A stretch of 64,000 nt of DNA from Flavobacterium sp. (GTDB taxonomy: Bacteria > Bacteroidota > Bacteroidia > Flavobacteriales > Flavobacteriaceae). The position numbers and the translations under genes are program-made. The notes under the pieces are model-generated. The model was not told where the DNA came from. It did no database searches and worked only from the letters and a program-made list of their open reading frames with translations. Location of the stretch: positions 104,398 to 168,397 of the forward strand of contig NZ_JAQSDH010000044.1 in assembly GCF_029945805.1 (NCBI RefSeq), read 5' to 3'. This document shows positions 37,834-45,961 of the stretch, one piece after another (position 1 is the stretch's first letter; every line of letters begins with the position of its first letter).

Positions 37834-38940
37834 ATGGAAGCAAAACATTCAGACGATGTTATAGGACGCGCAAGAGTTCAAGACACACCAGAACTCGAAG
37901 CGTATTATAAAGAATTAGAAACCTTAGGCGCTGGTGCATTATGGACCGTTGCCAACGATATTGAACCATGGGAACCGAGAAGTTCCTCTGTTCCAATGCT
38001 TTGGAAATATGAAAACCTTCGTGATTTAGTTTTAAAATCATCCGAATTGGTAACACCAGAACAAGCAGGACGAAGAGTTGTTTATTTGGTAAACGACAAA
38101 CGAAAAGACGTTTCGGCAGCTGTGGGCTGGTTGTACACCGGAATTCAGGTTACGCGTCCGGGCGAAAGCACTTCGGCGCACCGACACAAGGCTTCGGCAT
38201 TGCGTTTTATTATGGAAGGCGAAGGCGGTTACACTGTCGTGGATGGCAATAAGATTACGTTTGAAGTTAATGATTTTGTGATTACACCAAATTCCGCTTG
38301 GCATGAACACGGCGTTGATGCGAATGGTAAAACCTGTATTTGGCAAGATGGTTTGGACATTCCGTTAGTAAATGCTTTGGAAGCGAATGATTATGCGGTT
38401 TATGACGGAAAACAAGCTTTGGTAAACGAAGTCAATTTTTCTCCGATTACTTATGGTTGTGCCGGATTGATTCCAGCAGATAAAGTTTGGGACAAACCGT
38501 ATTCTCCTCTATTCAAATATTCCTGGAAAACCGTTTATCCTGCTTTGACAGAAGCTTTAAAAGTAAACGAAGTAAATCCTATTGATGGCATTTTGATGCA
38601 CTATTCCAATCCGTTAACGGGTGGACATGTAATGCAAACTATGGGCGCATCGATGCAATTGCTTCCGGCAGGATTCAAAGGCAAAGCACACAAACATACT
38701 GGTTCTTTTGTGCACCAATGCGCGAAAGGAAAAGGATATTCTATAATCAACGGTCAACGTTTTGACTGGAAGGAGCGTGATATTTTTTGTGTTCCGTCTT
38801 GGGCTTGGCATGAACATCACAATGCTTCGGATACAGAAGATGCGTGTTTGTTTTCATTCAATGATTTGCCCGTAATTGAAAAGCTAGGATTATATCAATC
38901 ACGAGAATTAGAAGACAATGATGGACATCAAGTACCCTAG
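37834..38940 (+). CDS. Gentisate 1,2-dioxygenase-like bicupin ring-cleavage enzyme
   Basis: 368 residues, the gentisate dioxygenase length. Two cupin domains are seen: HRHKASALRFIMEGEGGYT with ITPNSAWHEHG (about 110-160) and HKHTGSFVHQCAKGKGYS with VPSWAWHEHHN (about 285-330). The first HxH plus a later His bind the ferrous ion. The family also includes 1-hydroxy-2-naphthoate and 5-nitro/5-aminosalicylate dioxygenases. It cleaves between C1 and C2 of a 2,5-substituted benzoate. Here gentisate or 5-hydroxyanthranilate are the candidate substrates. Confidence 0.9.
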   Translation: MEAKHSDDVIGRARVQDTPELEAYYKELETLGAGALWTVANDIEPWEPRSSSVPMLWKYENLRDLVLKSSELVTPEQAGRRVVYLVNDKRKDVSAAVGWLYTGIQVTRPGESTSAHRHKASALRFIMEGEGGYTVVDGNKITFEVNDFVITPNSAWHEHGVDANGKTCIWQDGLDIPLVNALEANDYAVYDGKQALVNEVNFSPITYGCAGLIPADKVWDKPYSPLFKYSWKTVYPALTEALKVNEVNPIDGILMHYSNPLTGGHVMQTMGASMQLLPAGFKGKAHKHTGSFVHQCAKGKGYSIINGQRFDWKERDIFCVPSWAWHEHHNASDTEDACLFSFNDLPVIEKLGLYQSRELEDNDGHQVP

Positions 38941-38986
38941 ATAAAACCCAATCAATTATTAAAAAAAAACATCTTGTAAGCCTAAA

Positions 38987-40171
38987 ATGAAAACTAAATT
39001 TTTATCCTATTTTATAGTATTAATTACCACGACTATCTTCTCGCAAGAGGTGAATTTTGATATTGGCACTATAAATGAGAAAAAATATTTTGAGGAAATT
39101 AACTTTGAATTAGTCTACGATAAAATAGTTTTACCCGTTGTGATTAACGGAAAAAAATATCAATTTTTATTAGATACTGGAGCACCTAACGTAATTTCAA
39201 AAAAGGTTTTTGATGACTTGAATTTAGAAAAAACAAAAACTTTAAATGTCAATGACGCTAACAATCTCAATCAAACCATGCAAGCTGTTCAAATTCCAAA
39301 ATTAGAAATTGGAAGTTTACGCTTTGAAAATCAGGCAGCTTTGATTTATGATTTAGAAAACCACAACTTATTGGGTTGTTTTAAAATTGATGGATTTATC
39401 GGAAGTAATTTATTGCGGAATTCTGTTATTAAAATTAGTTTGTCTGAAAAAAAAATTACTTTATCAGATAACATTAAAAATATAAATCCAAAAGTAAAAC
39501 CCTCAAAAATTAAATTATTTGGAAGCCAAAAGGCCCCTTTTATCGAGTTCGATTTTGTTGGAACAAACAAAGAAAAAGGCACTGACATGGTTTTGATTGA
39601 TACCGGAATGGATGGCTATTATGAAATGTCAAATAGAGCCTTTACTATTTTTGAAGAACATAAAATTTTTGAAATTTTGGGCAAATCAGAAGGAATAAAC
39701 AGTGTTGGACTTTTTGGCACTACAAAACCAACGTTACAACATTTATTCACTGTTGAAAAAGGGATATTAAATAATGCTACCATCAAAAATTTAGTCATCA
39801 ATACTACTGATGATACTAATTCGAGAATTGGTATCGATTTTTTAAATTATTCCGATTTAATCCTTGACTTCAAAAACAAACAGGCGTATTTTGAAACAAA
39901 TGGAGCTATTACGCTAGAAAATACTATTCCGAAATATGTACCAACCGTTTTAGACAATAAATTTATAATCGGATTAGTTTGGGATGAAAATTTGGCAAAA
40001 GAGATGCATTTTGGTGATGAAATAATAAGTATGGATGCCCAAAAAATAAGTGAACTAAATTTTTGTGACATTTTAAGTTTGAAAAGAGAAGGGCAAAAAA
40101 AACTTAGCTATACTCTAGAAATTAAAACCAAAGAAAACAAAATAAAAACCCTAAAAATTGAAAAACAATAG
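38987..40171 (+). CDS. Secreted retropepsin-like aspartic protease with PDZ-like tail
   Basis: 394 residues with a signal peptide (MKTKFLSYFIVLITTTIFSQ). Two aspartate motifs, FLLDTGAPNVIS near residue 61 and VLIDTGMDGYYEM near 203, fit a two-lobed pepsin/retropepsin fold. The C-terminal 90 residues (FIIGLVWDENLAKEMHFGDEI) resemble a PDZ domain. It looks unrelated to the catabolic enzymes on either side. Yet its stop codon lies only 2 bp before the FAH-family gene, so both are probably co-translated. Confidence 0.85.
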   Translation: MKTKFLSYFIVLITTTIFSQEVNFDIGTINEKKYFEEINFELVYDKIVLPVVINGKKYQFLLDTGAPNVISKKVFDDLNLEKTKTLNVNDANNLNQTMQAVQIPKLEIGSLRFENQAALIYDLENHNLLGCFKIDGFIGSNLLRNSVIKISLSEKKITLSDNIKNINPKVKPSKIKLFGSQKAPFIEFDFVGTNKEKGTDMVLIDTGMDGYYEMSNRAFTIFEEHKIFEILGKSEGINSVGLFGTTKPTLQHLFTVEKGILNNATIKNLVINTTDDTNSRIGIDFLNYSDLILDFKNKQAYFETNGAITLENTIPKYVPTVLDNKFIIGLVWDENLAKEMHFGDEIISMDAQKISELNFCDILSLKREGQKKLSYTLEIKTKENKIKTLKIEKQ

Positions 40172-40173
40172 CG

Positions 40174-41085
40174 ATGAAACTACTTACCTATAAAACATTA
40201 GAAAGCGACGAGCAACGCTTAGGATTTATCCACAATAATCAGGTTATTGATATGGAAGATTTTGGTGAAATATCCAATTTTCCGCTGCCAACCACCATGT
40301 TGGAATTAATTGATATGGGATTTGAATTGGTTGAAGAATTAACCGACATGATTGCCCAAACCGAACCGGTATTTTTTGATGAAATCGCTTATGCGATGGA
40401 CGAAATAATCTTCCTTGCTCCTGTTCCGAAACCGCGAAAAAACATTATTGGTATTGGTTTGAATTACACCGAACACGTTGCTGAAAGTGCCCGTACCTTA
40501 GACACCACAGGAAAATTACCTCAAAAACCAATCATCTTTTCAAAACCGCCAACAACAGTAATAGCAACAAATACTGAAGTAATTAAAAACACCAAACTGA
40601 CTTCACAATTGGATTGGGAAGTAGAATTGGCTGTTGTTATTGGCAAAAAAGGAAAATACGTTCCGAATGCTGATGCTATGGATTATGTTTTTGGTTATAC
40701 CGTGATCAATGATATTTCGGCGCGGGATTGCCGTCGTGAAGGACAATGGATCGTTTCGAAAGGACAAGATACGTTTGCGCCAATGGGACCAATTTTGGTT
40801 ACCAAAGACGAAATCGAAAATCCACATAATCTGAATTTATCACTAAAAGTTAACGGTGTTGAAAAACAAAATTCCAATACCCAATTCCTTTTGTTCAATA
40901 TCAATGCTTTGATTGAAGATTTGAGTACCGTTTTCACGTTAGAACCTGGCGATATTATTGCGACCGGAACTCCGGCCGGAGTTGGTGCCGGACGAAATCC
41001 TCAAGAATGGTTATTAGATGGCGATGTTATGGAAGCTACCGTTGAAGGCATTGGAACCATTGTGAATACGATTAAGGAGATTTAA
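40174..41085 (+). CDS. FAH-family hydrolase (fumarylpyruvate/maleylpyruvate hydrolase type)
   Basis: 303 residues. The FAH fold is marked by IIGIGLNYTEHVAES, DWEVELAVVIGKKG with metal-binding Glu residues, GYTVINDISARDCRREGQW, SKGQDTFAPMGP and EPGDIIATGTPAGVGAG. It hydrolyses C-C bonds in acylpyruvates and is the step after gentisate-type ring cleavage. In this cluster it would split maleylpyruvate (or the amide maleamylpyruvate) to pyruvate plus a C4 acid. Confidence 0.92.
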   Translation: MKLLTYKTLESDEQRLGFIHNNQVIDMEDFGEISNFPLPTTMLELIDMGFELVEELTDMIAQTEPVFFDEIAYAMDEIIFLAPVPKPRKNIIGIGLNYTEHVAESARTLDTTGKLPQKPIIFSKPPTTVIATNTEVIKNTKLTSQLDWEVELAVVIGKKGKYVPNADAMDYVFGYTVINDISARDCRREGQWIVSKGQDTFAPMGPILVTKDEIENPHNLNLSLKVNGVEKQNSNTQFLLFNINALIEDLSTVFTLEPGDIIATGTPAGVGAGRNPQEWLLDGDVMEATVEGIGTIVNTIKEI

Positions 41086-41102
41086 AATTAAAGAAATGTA
41101 CG

Positions 41103-41283
41103 CGTTAGGGATTGCAGTGAAAATCCTTTTTTAGGATTGCCCTGTAGCGCAGCGGAAGGGAAATGTTAAAAGATTGCCCTGTAACGCAGCGGAAGGGAAA
41201 TGTTAAAAGATTGCCCTGTAGCGCAGCGGAAGGGAAATTCTAATAAAAGATTGTAACGGAAAGCCCGACCCGAAGGGGAACGC
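41103..41283. repeat. Dispersed repeat containing a 37-bp tandem triplication
   Basis: Units GATTGCCCTGTAGCGCAGCG... start at 41135, 41172 and 41209; the first two are 37 bp and differ by one base, the third ends in ATTCTAATAAAA. Flanks (GGGATTGCAGTGAAAATCCTTTTTT, about 41108, and GATTGTAACGGAAAGCCCG, about 41250) match the repeat family at 9716, 36061 and 1590. It lies in the 229-bp gap between the FAH and isomerase genes. Confidence 0.85.
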
Positions 41284-41314
41284 CAAAAAAAATAAACTAA
41301 ATTTAGCTACTTAA

Positions 41315-42079
41315 ATGAAGTCAGCACAAGATAAAAAATACAGAATAGGTCAAATTGTACCTTCGTCAAACGTTACTATGGAAACAGAAATTCCAGCGAT
41401 TTTTCGTTCTAGAGAAACTATTTTACCCGAAAGATTTACGTTCCATTCCAGCCGAATGCGGATGAAAAAGGTAACCAAAGAAGAACTTGAAGCTATGGAT
41501 GCGATGAGTTTGAAATGTGCTCAGGAACTTTCGGATGCGCACGTTGATGTGATGGGTTATGCGTGTTTGGTGGCCATTATGAGTATGGGACGCGGGTATC
41601 ATTGTGTTTCTGAGGTGAATTTGCATCAGGAAACGATTGCGAATGATTTTCCGACGCCAATCGTCACTTCGGCTGGCGCTTTGATCAATGGATTGCGAGT
41701 TTTGGGAGCGAAAAAAGTAGCCCTTATTACTCCGTATATGCGTCCGTTAACAGATATGGTTGTGGATTATATCGAACATCAAGGTTTTGAAGTTGTGGAT
41801 AGCATTGCGTTGGAGATTCCGGATAACTTAGAAGTGGCCGCTCAGAACCCGATGAATTTATTGGAGATTTACAAGCGGTTGGATTTGACTGGAGTCGATG
41901 TTTTGGTGGCTTCTGCATGTGTACAAATGCCATCCTTAGAAGCTATCGATTTGATTCAGGCTGAAATCGGAATTCCGGTAACATCGGCAGCGGTTTGTAC
42001 TACTTATGAAATGATGAAAAAATTGGGAATAGAAGCAAAGTCAGCTATTGGCGGCGAATTATTAAACGGAAAATACTAA
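41315..42079 (+). CDS. Maleate cis-trans isomerase (Asp/Glu racemase superfamily)
   Basis: 254 residues. Signature QIVPSSNVTMETEIPA near the N-terminus binds the dicarboxylate. The two catalytic cysteines are Cys84 (GYACLVAIMSMG) and Cys202 (ASACVQMPS), as in maleate isomerases of nicotinate catabolism. It converts maleate to fumarate. Its presence implies that the pathway yields maleate, not fumarylpyruvate, as an intermediate. Confidence 0.88.
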   Translation: MKSAQDKKYRIGQIVPSSNVTMETEIPAIFRSRETILPERFTFHSSRMRMKKVTKEELEAMDAMSLKCAQELSDAHVDVMGYACLVAIMSMGRGYHCVSEVNLHQETIANDFPTPIVTSAGALINGLRVLGAKKVALITPYMRPLTDMVVDYIEHQGFEVVDSIALEIPDNLEVAAQNPMNLLEIYKRLDLTGVDVLVASACVQMPSLEAIDLIQAEIGIPVTSAAVCTTYEMMKKLGIEAKSAIGGELLNGKY

Positions 42080-42085
42080 TATAGT

Positions 42086-42325
42086 ATGGAATGGAAAATT
42101 AACGACGGGAAACTAGTAAAGAATTTTGAGTTTAAATCTCAAACTGAATTAGCGCAATTTTTATTGAAAGTGGCGCAGTATGCAGATGAAATCCACCATC
42201 ATCCAGATTGTACCATTCACAAAGCTTTTCAGCTAGAAATAACTTTATACAGTCACGATAAGAATGCAATTACGGAATTAGACTATCAATTGGCTAATTT
42301 TATTCTAGCGAATTATCAAGTGTAA
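42086..42325 (+). CDS. Pterin-4a-carbinolamine dehydratase
   Basis: 79 residues. It carries the family's DEIHHHPDCTIH motif and the LAQFLLKVAQYADE helix. It recycles tetrahydrobiopterin for aromatic amino acid hydroxylases. It starts 6 bp after the isomerase gene and appears to be the last gene of the cluster; no pterin-dependent hydroxylase is in the window, so its role here is unclear. Confidence 0.85.
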   Translation: MEWKINDGKLVKNFEFKSQTELAQFLLKVAQYADEIHHHPDCTIHKAFQLEITLYSHDKNAITELDYQLANFILANYQV

Positions 42326-42478
42326 ATAAAGTACAACGTTAAATGAATAATTGGTTTCAAAGTACTTAAATAGGATCAAGACATCTTATAATTATGTAAT
42401 TTTAGTATTTAATTTGATAACTTGATTTGGATTAATTTTTAAATATTTGTAATTCAATAACTTTAAAAACCTAACATC

Positions 42479-42595
42479 ATGAACGGATTATTCAAAACTC
42501 TTATTGCAGGATTTACGGCTAAAAAACTTGGCGGTGGTTGCATCTCAATGATTATTATTTTTATTATTGTTTATTACTTATTAGGCAAATTCTAA
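42479..42595 (+). CDS. Small 38-residue membrane protein
   Basis: ATG at 42479, TAA at 42593-42595. The protein MNGLFKTLIAGFTAKKLGGG then has one hydrophobic segment CISMIIIFIIVYYLLGKF. It has a plausible AT-rich leader. The short length, hydrophobic helix and positive N-terminus suggest a membrane microprotein; function unknown. It lies just before ssrA. Confidence 0.5.
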   Translation: MNGLFKTLIAGFTAKKLGGGCISMIIIFIIVYYLLGKF

Positions 42596-42628
42596 GCAAA
42601 CTTATTTTCAAGCTGTATAATTTTACAC

Positions 42629-42636
42629 TACTTTTG
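42629..42636 (+). promoter_or_regulatory. -7 element of the ssrA promoter
   Basis: TACTTTTG matches TAnnTTTG and ends 12 nt before the mature tmRNA start, which leaves a few bases to be removed by RNase P. Confidence 0.65.
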
Positions 42637-42648
42637 TCACACAATTTT

Positions 42649-43044
42649 GGGGTCGACTGGTTTTGACAGCAAGTCGAATTGAATTGTAAGCACGTCGAGC
42701 ATTGTATTTTTTGCTCGTAAATCCAAATTTACAAAAACACAAACGGCGAAGGAAACTACGCTCTTGCTGCATAATCTGAATTATAGTAAGATTAGCCACG
42801 CTCCTACTAGGTAGGAAAGCAGGATTCACCTCGATAGCTTTGGTTTGTGGCGGTCGGTACAGGTGAATCGTAAAAATAAACCTAAGAACAGTGAAGCTTC
42901 GGGGCTGTTACGAAAAAATTAGAAGATAAGTATTGTGTGGCTGTTTCTGGCCTTTCATAATATCGAAAACTCAATCAGAAAATAAGCGTGTAGAAAGCTC
43001 TTTAGTTGCTTGTTTGGACGGGAGTTCGATTCTCCCCGACTCCA
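42649..43044 (+). ncRNA. ssrA: Transfer-messenger RNA (tmRNA)
   Basis: The 5' end GGGGTCGACTGG pairs with the 3' end GACTCCA of the acceptor arm; the T-loop GGAGTTCGATTCTCC is at 43021-43035. The tag frame starts at GGC 42745 and reads GEGNYALAA before TAA at 42772-42774. Length is 396 nt with CCA encoded at 43042-43044. The alanine-like charged RNA rescues stalled ribosomes and marks products for proteolysis with SmpB. A terminator follows, and the accessory island begins just past the 3' end. Confidence 0.95.
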
Positions 43045-43049
43045 CTTTT

Positions 43050-43084
43050 AACCCTGTAAATAGCTAATTTACAGGGTTTTATTT
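43050..43084 (+). terminator. tmRNA terminator
   Basis: AACCCTGTAAAT (43050-43061) pairs perfectly with ATTTACAGGGTT (43067-43078) around AGCTA, followed by a T-rich run. Confidence 0.9.
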
Positions 43085-43126
43085 TTTTAGTTGACAATCT
43101 GGTTGACAGTAATTTTGTTAATATAT

Positions 43127-43447
43127 TTATAATCGATGTTTCATAAGATATTTATCAGCCAACAAATTTAGTTCTGAAGTTGTTTTATTTCGACCTTCTA
43201 ATATCCACTTATCAATATCCGATTTTACAAAATATAATTTTTTACCTTTTTTACAATACGGTATTTTATTCCGATGGACCAAACCATAAATTGTAGGAAC
43301 AGTTAATCTGATATAATCTGCTACTTCTTCTGTATTAAAAATATCCAGTTTATTTGAAGGAGTTTCAATTCCTTTATTTTTTAAATCTTCTAAAGACTTT
43401 TCAATATTTTCTAATTTTTGAAGAATAATTTCAAATGGGTTTTCCAT
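43127..43447 (-). CDS. Excisionase-like HTH protein
   Basis: 106 residues. A short N-terminal coiled segment (IILQKLENIEKSLEDLKNK) precedes an HTH_17 domain: FNTEEVADYIRLTVPTIYGL then HRNKIPYCKKGKKLYFVKSDIDKWI. This is the winged-helix of MerR-like/excisionase proteins used by Bacteroidota mobile elements. It lies 80 bp from the tmRNA 3' end, where an island's directionality factor would fit. Confidence 0.8.
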   Translation of the reverse strand: MENPFEIILQKLENIEKSLEDLKNKGIETPSNKLDIFNTEEVADYIRLTVPTIYGLVHRNKIPYCKKGKKLYFVKSDIDKWILEGRNKTTSELNLLADKYLMKHRL

Positions 43448-43530
43448 ATATTATTGTCTATAATTAAATTTTTTGTACCCAAGCTCTAGACCTTGTCTCT
43501 TTATGCGTACTATCTTTGTAGTTAATACTT

Positions 43531-44517
43531 TTAGCAGTAATCATCAATCGAATCACCCCCAGACCATTCAAGGCCTTGTGCAAGACAATATTGTTTTTCT
43601 GCGCCTTCACGAGTAAAGAATACACCAAGGTTCATATGTACAAACATCTCATTCTCGTAAGTAATTTTTGCAAGTGCCCAAGGCTTAATCGCATTTTCTC
43701 TTTCTTTAGATTCAGATAGTATATAAAGCTCTTGCTGGTCTTCAGAGATTGCGATCTTTGATACCAATGAAGAATAAACATTATTAACGCAAAATAGCAA
43801 ACCAATTTTTAGATTGTCAGCATAGGCTTTGATGGGATTAATAGCGTATTCTTGAGGACAACAAGGAAATTCTGAGGGTATGCGCCAATTTCGCTGAACT
43901 GCATTCAAATTCTTCGCCATTATCAAATCTGAAATTTCTGGAACTATTTCTGTTTGCTGGTTTTTTAGTATGGGTCGATTAAATATCCAACTGCCTAAAG
44001 TTCCTTCACACCTTAGACTATCACTCTTTGCCCAAGATAATAATCTTTGCAAACTAATTTGCGCTTCCTCTATGCTAACGGAGCACATCCAACTATAATT
44101 TGGTTCTGGAAACTCAGCTTTAAATTTTGAAGGGTTAGCAAGAAATGCTTCAACACTTCCACACGCTGCTATAATTCGTTTTGTTGTAATAGGATTAAGC
44201 AATATGTTTTCAAGTCTCGTAACCCATCTAAGATTCTCTGGTCTATTATTCTGTTTATTTGTGTCTATATGGTCAACAACATGCTCTTTGGTTGGTGGAA
44301 TTCCATGGAATGCAGTTGCTACAATTCGATGCACTCGAACTGTTGCAATTTCATTATAGCCATTTTTTACATTAAGTTTGCCAAAAGTCCACTGATTATC
44401 TGTTGGGCGAGTTCTTCTGCCTGCAATCGAATGTCGGAGTACTTTTCCATCATCTCTTACAGAATAAATTTCTTCTTTGTATGTGCAGTTAACTTCTCTC
44501 ATAAAAATGGTGCTCAA
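43531..44517 (-). CDS. HNH endonuclease (NUMOD4/HNH_3 style)
   Basis: 328 residues. An N-terminal NUMOD4-like region (YSVRDDGKVLRHSIAGRRT) precedes an HNH core: VHRIVATAFHGIPP, VVDHIDTNKQNNRPENLRWVT. The C-terminal 220 residues carry a DNA-specificity-like helix-rich part I do not recognise. Such HNH proteins are found as free-standing nucleases in phages and islands. It could act on the genome of invaders or as a mobility nuclease. Confidence 0.78.
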   Translation of the reverse strand: MSTIFMREVNCTYKEEIYSVRDDGKVLRHSIAGRRTRPTDNQWTFGKLNVKNGYNEIATVRVHRIVATAFHGIPPTKEHVVDHIDTNKQNNRPENLRWVTRLENILLNPITTKRIIAACGSVEAFLANPSKFKAEFPEPNYSWMCSVSIEEAQISLQRLLSWAKSDSLRCEGTLGSWIFNRPILKNQQTEIVPEISDLIMAKNLNAVQRNWRIPSEFPCCPQEYAINPIKAYADNLKIGLLFCVNNVYSSLVSKIAISEDQQELYILSESKERENAIKPWALAKITYENEMFVHMNLGVFFTREGAEKQYCLAQGLEWSGGDSIDDYC

Positions 44518-44611
44518 TATGACTATGCACTATATTGCGAATAAATAAACTCTTCAAAAACACTGCCTAATCATCAAAATTATTTTACCTGTTGAAAATC
44601 ATAAACAATAT

Positions 44612-45961
44612 TTAAACTAATATTTCTTCTAACCTCATTTTCAATTCTTCTTTCAAATTTAAAAAACAATCCGATAACTTCATTTTATTCAAATCCTCAA
44701 TACTAATTGCCTTATCTAAAATAGGAACTTGATGTGCTTTTATTGTAATTTTCTTTTCATCTGCTAATTCATCAACAATGGTAATAGTTTTCAATTCTGT
44801 AGTTGCTGTTTCTTTAACGGTATTAGGATAAAACAACTTTATGTCTGTAACTTCAAAACGGATTGCATAAGCTACCATTTGATATAAATCATTTTGAGAA
44901 ATTCCTTTTTTACTATCAACGGTATCATTATAAACCAATTTGTATTTCGTGTCAACAATATATTTCTTTGTTCCAATTTCTAAGAATAAATCAGGTTTCA
45001 TTTTAAAATGCTCTTCTATATCTAAATATTTTTGAATTTGACTTTTTGCTTTCACTACTTCAATTTCTTTATCTATAAAACCAAAGATAAAATCTTCAAA
45101 AACATATTCCATAGGTAAAAGGAATGCAAATAATTTCAAATCGTTTTTATAATTAAACGAAACGCTATTTTCTAAAAATAAAACACAATAATCCCTAACG
45201 GTTTCAAAGTCCGAAAGCATTGGATTGAATTCTATTTTTTTGCAATCTTCCGATGAAATATAAGTATCTGAAACTTCATCTAAAATAAATAATATATCGT
45301 TTAAATTTCGCTTATTTTGTTGGTCTTTAGAAGCTGATAATAGCATTCTTGACACATATTTGATACACTGATTGAAAGGATTGTCCATCTCAAAGGAATC
45401 GTAAATGCAGTTTACTTTATGATTACGACCTCTTGCTAAGTTTTGATTAATGTATTCGTTAAAATTCATTCTACCTTTTACAAAAGACAATTCATTTTCT
45501 ACCTCAACATATTTTTGATACACAGAAGAGTTTAATAATTCCTTAGTGTATTTACTAAACAGATAAATTAAAATTTCAAAGAAGTCAGCTTGTTGTGCGT
45601 TTAATCCCGATAAGTAGTTGGGAAATTTCAACTTTCTACAATAACTCAACCACCACAAAACATGTGAATTGATGATTTTTATATCATTCTCATTAGGTTC
45701 AGTTCCATCATAAAATATTTTTGGCAATAAATTAATCGTTTGGTCTTCATAATGAATAACTCCAACAAACTTATTTGACTTCAGTTCTTTGTTTTTGTGC
45801 AGAAACTGAATAAAATGCTGTACTTCTTCGCGGTTTTCTTCTTCGTTGTAGTAGGATGACTTTTCTCTTTTATTCCAAATAGCATCGAGAAACACTTCGA
45901 GGTTATCGAAATGCTTTACCGGGAAAGCTGCTTTATTTTGGTATTCAAAGAGATTTATCAT
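44612..45961 (-). CDS. mcrC: McrC-like nuclease subunit
   Basis: 449 residues with the McrC layout: an N-terminal domain, a middle helical part (MEYVFEDFIFGFI), and a PD-(D/E)xK nuclease: KMKPDLFLEIG, KYIVDTKYK. Its ATG overlaps no other gene but directly abuts McrB's stop codon. With McrB it cuts DNA containing modified cytosine or similar bases. Confidence 0.92.
   Translation of the reverse strand: MINLFEYQNKAAFPVKHFDNLEVFLDAIWNKREKSSYYNEEENREEVQHFIQFLHKNKELKSNKFVGVIHYEDQTINLLPKIFYDGTEPNENDIKIINSHVLWWLSYCRKLKFPNYLSGLNAQQADFFEILIYLFSKYTKELLNSSVYQKYVEVENELSFVKGRMNFNEYINQNLARGRNHKVNCIYDSFEMDNPFNQCIKYVSRMLLSASKDQQNKRNLNDILFILDEVSDTYISSEDCKKIEFNPMLSDFETVRDYCVLFLENSVSFNYKNDLKLFAFLLPMEYVFEDFIFGFIDKEIEVVKAKSQIQKYLDIEEHFKMKPDLFLEIGTKKYIVDTKYKLVYNDTVDSKKGISQNDLYQMVAYAIRFEVTDIKLFYPNTVKETATTELKTITIVDELADEKKITIKAHQVPILDKAISIEDLNKMKLSDCFLNLKEELKMRLEEILV

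Noticed and set aside
41135..41249. A CRISPR-like array of 37-bp repeats
   Set aside because: The units are directly adjacent, there are no unique spacers, and no cas genes are near.
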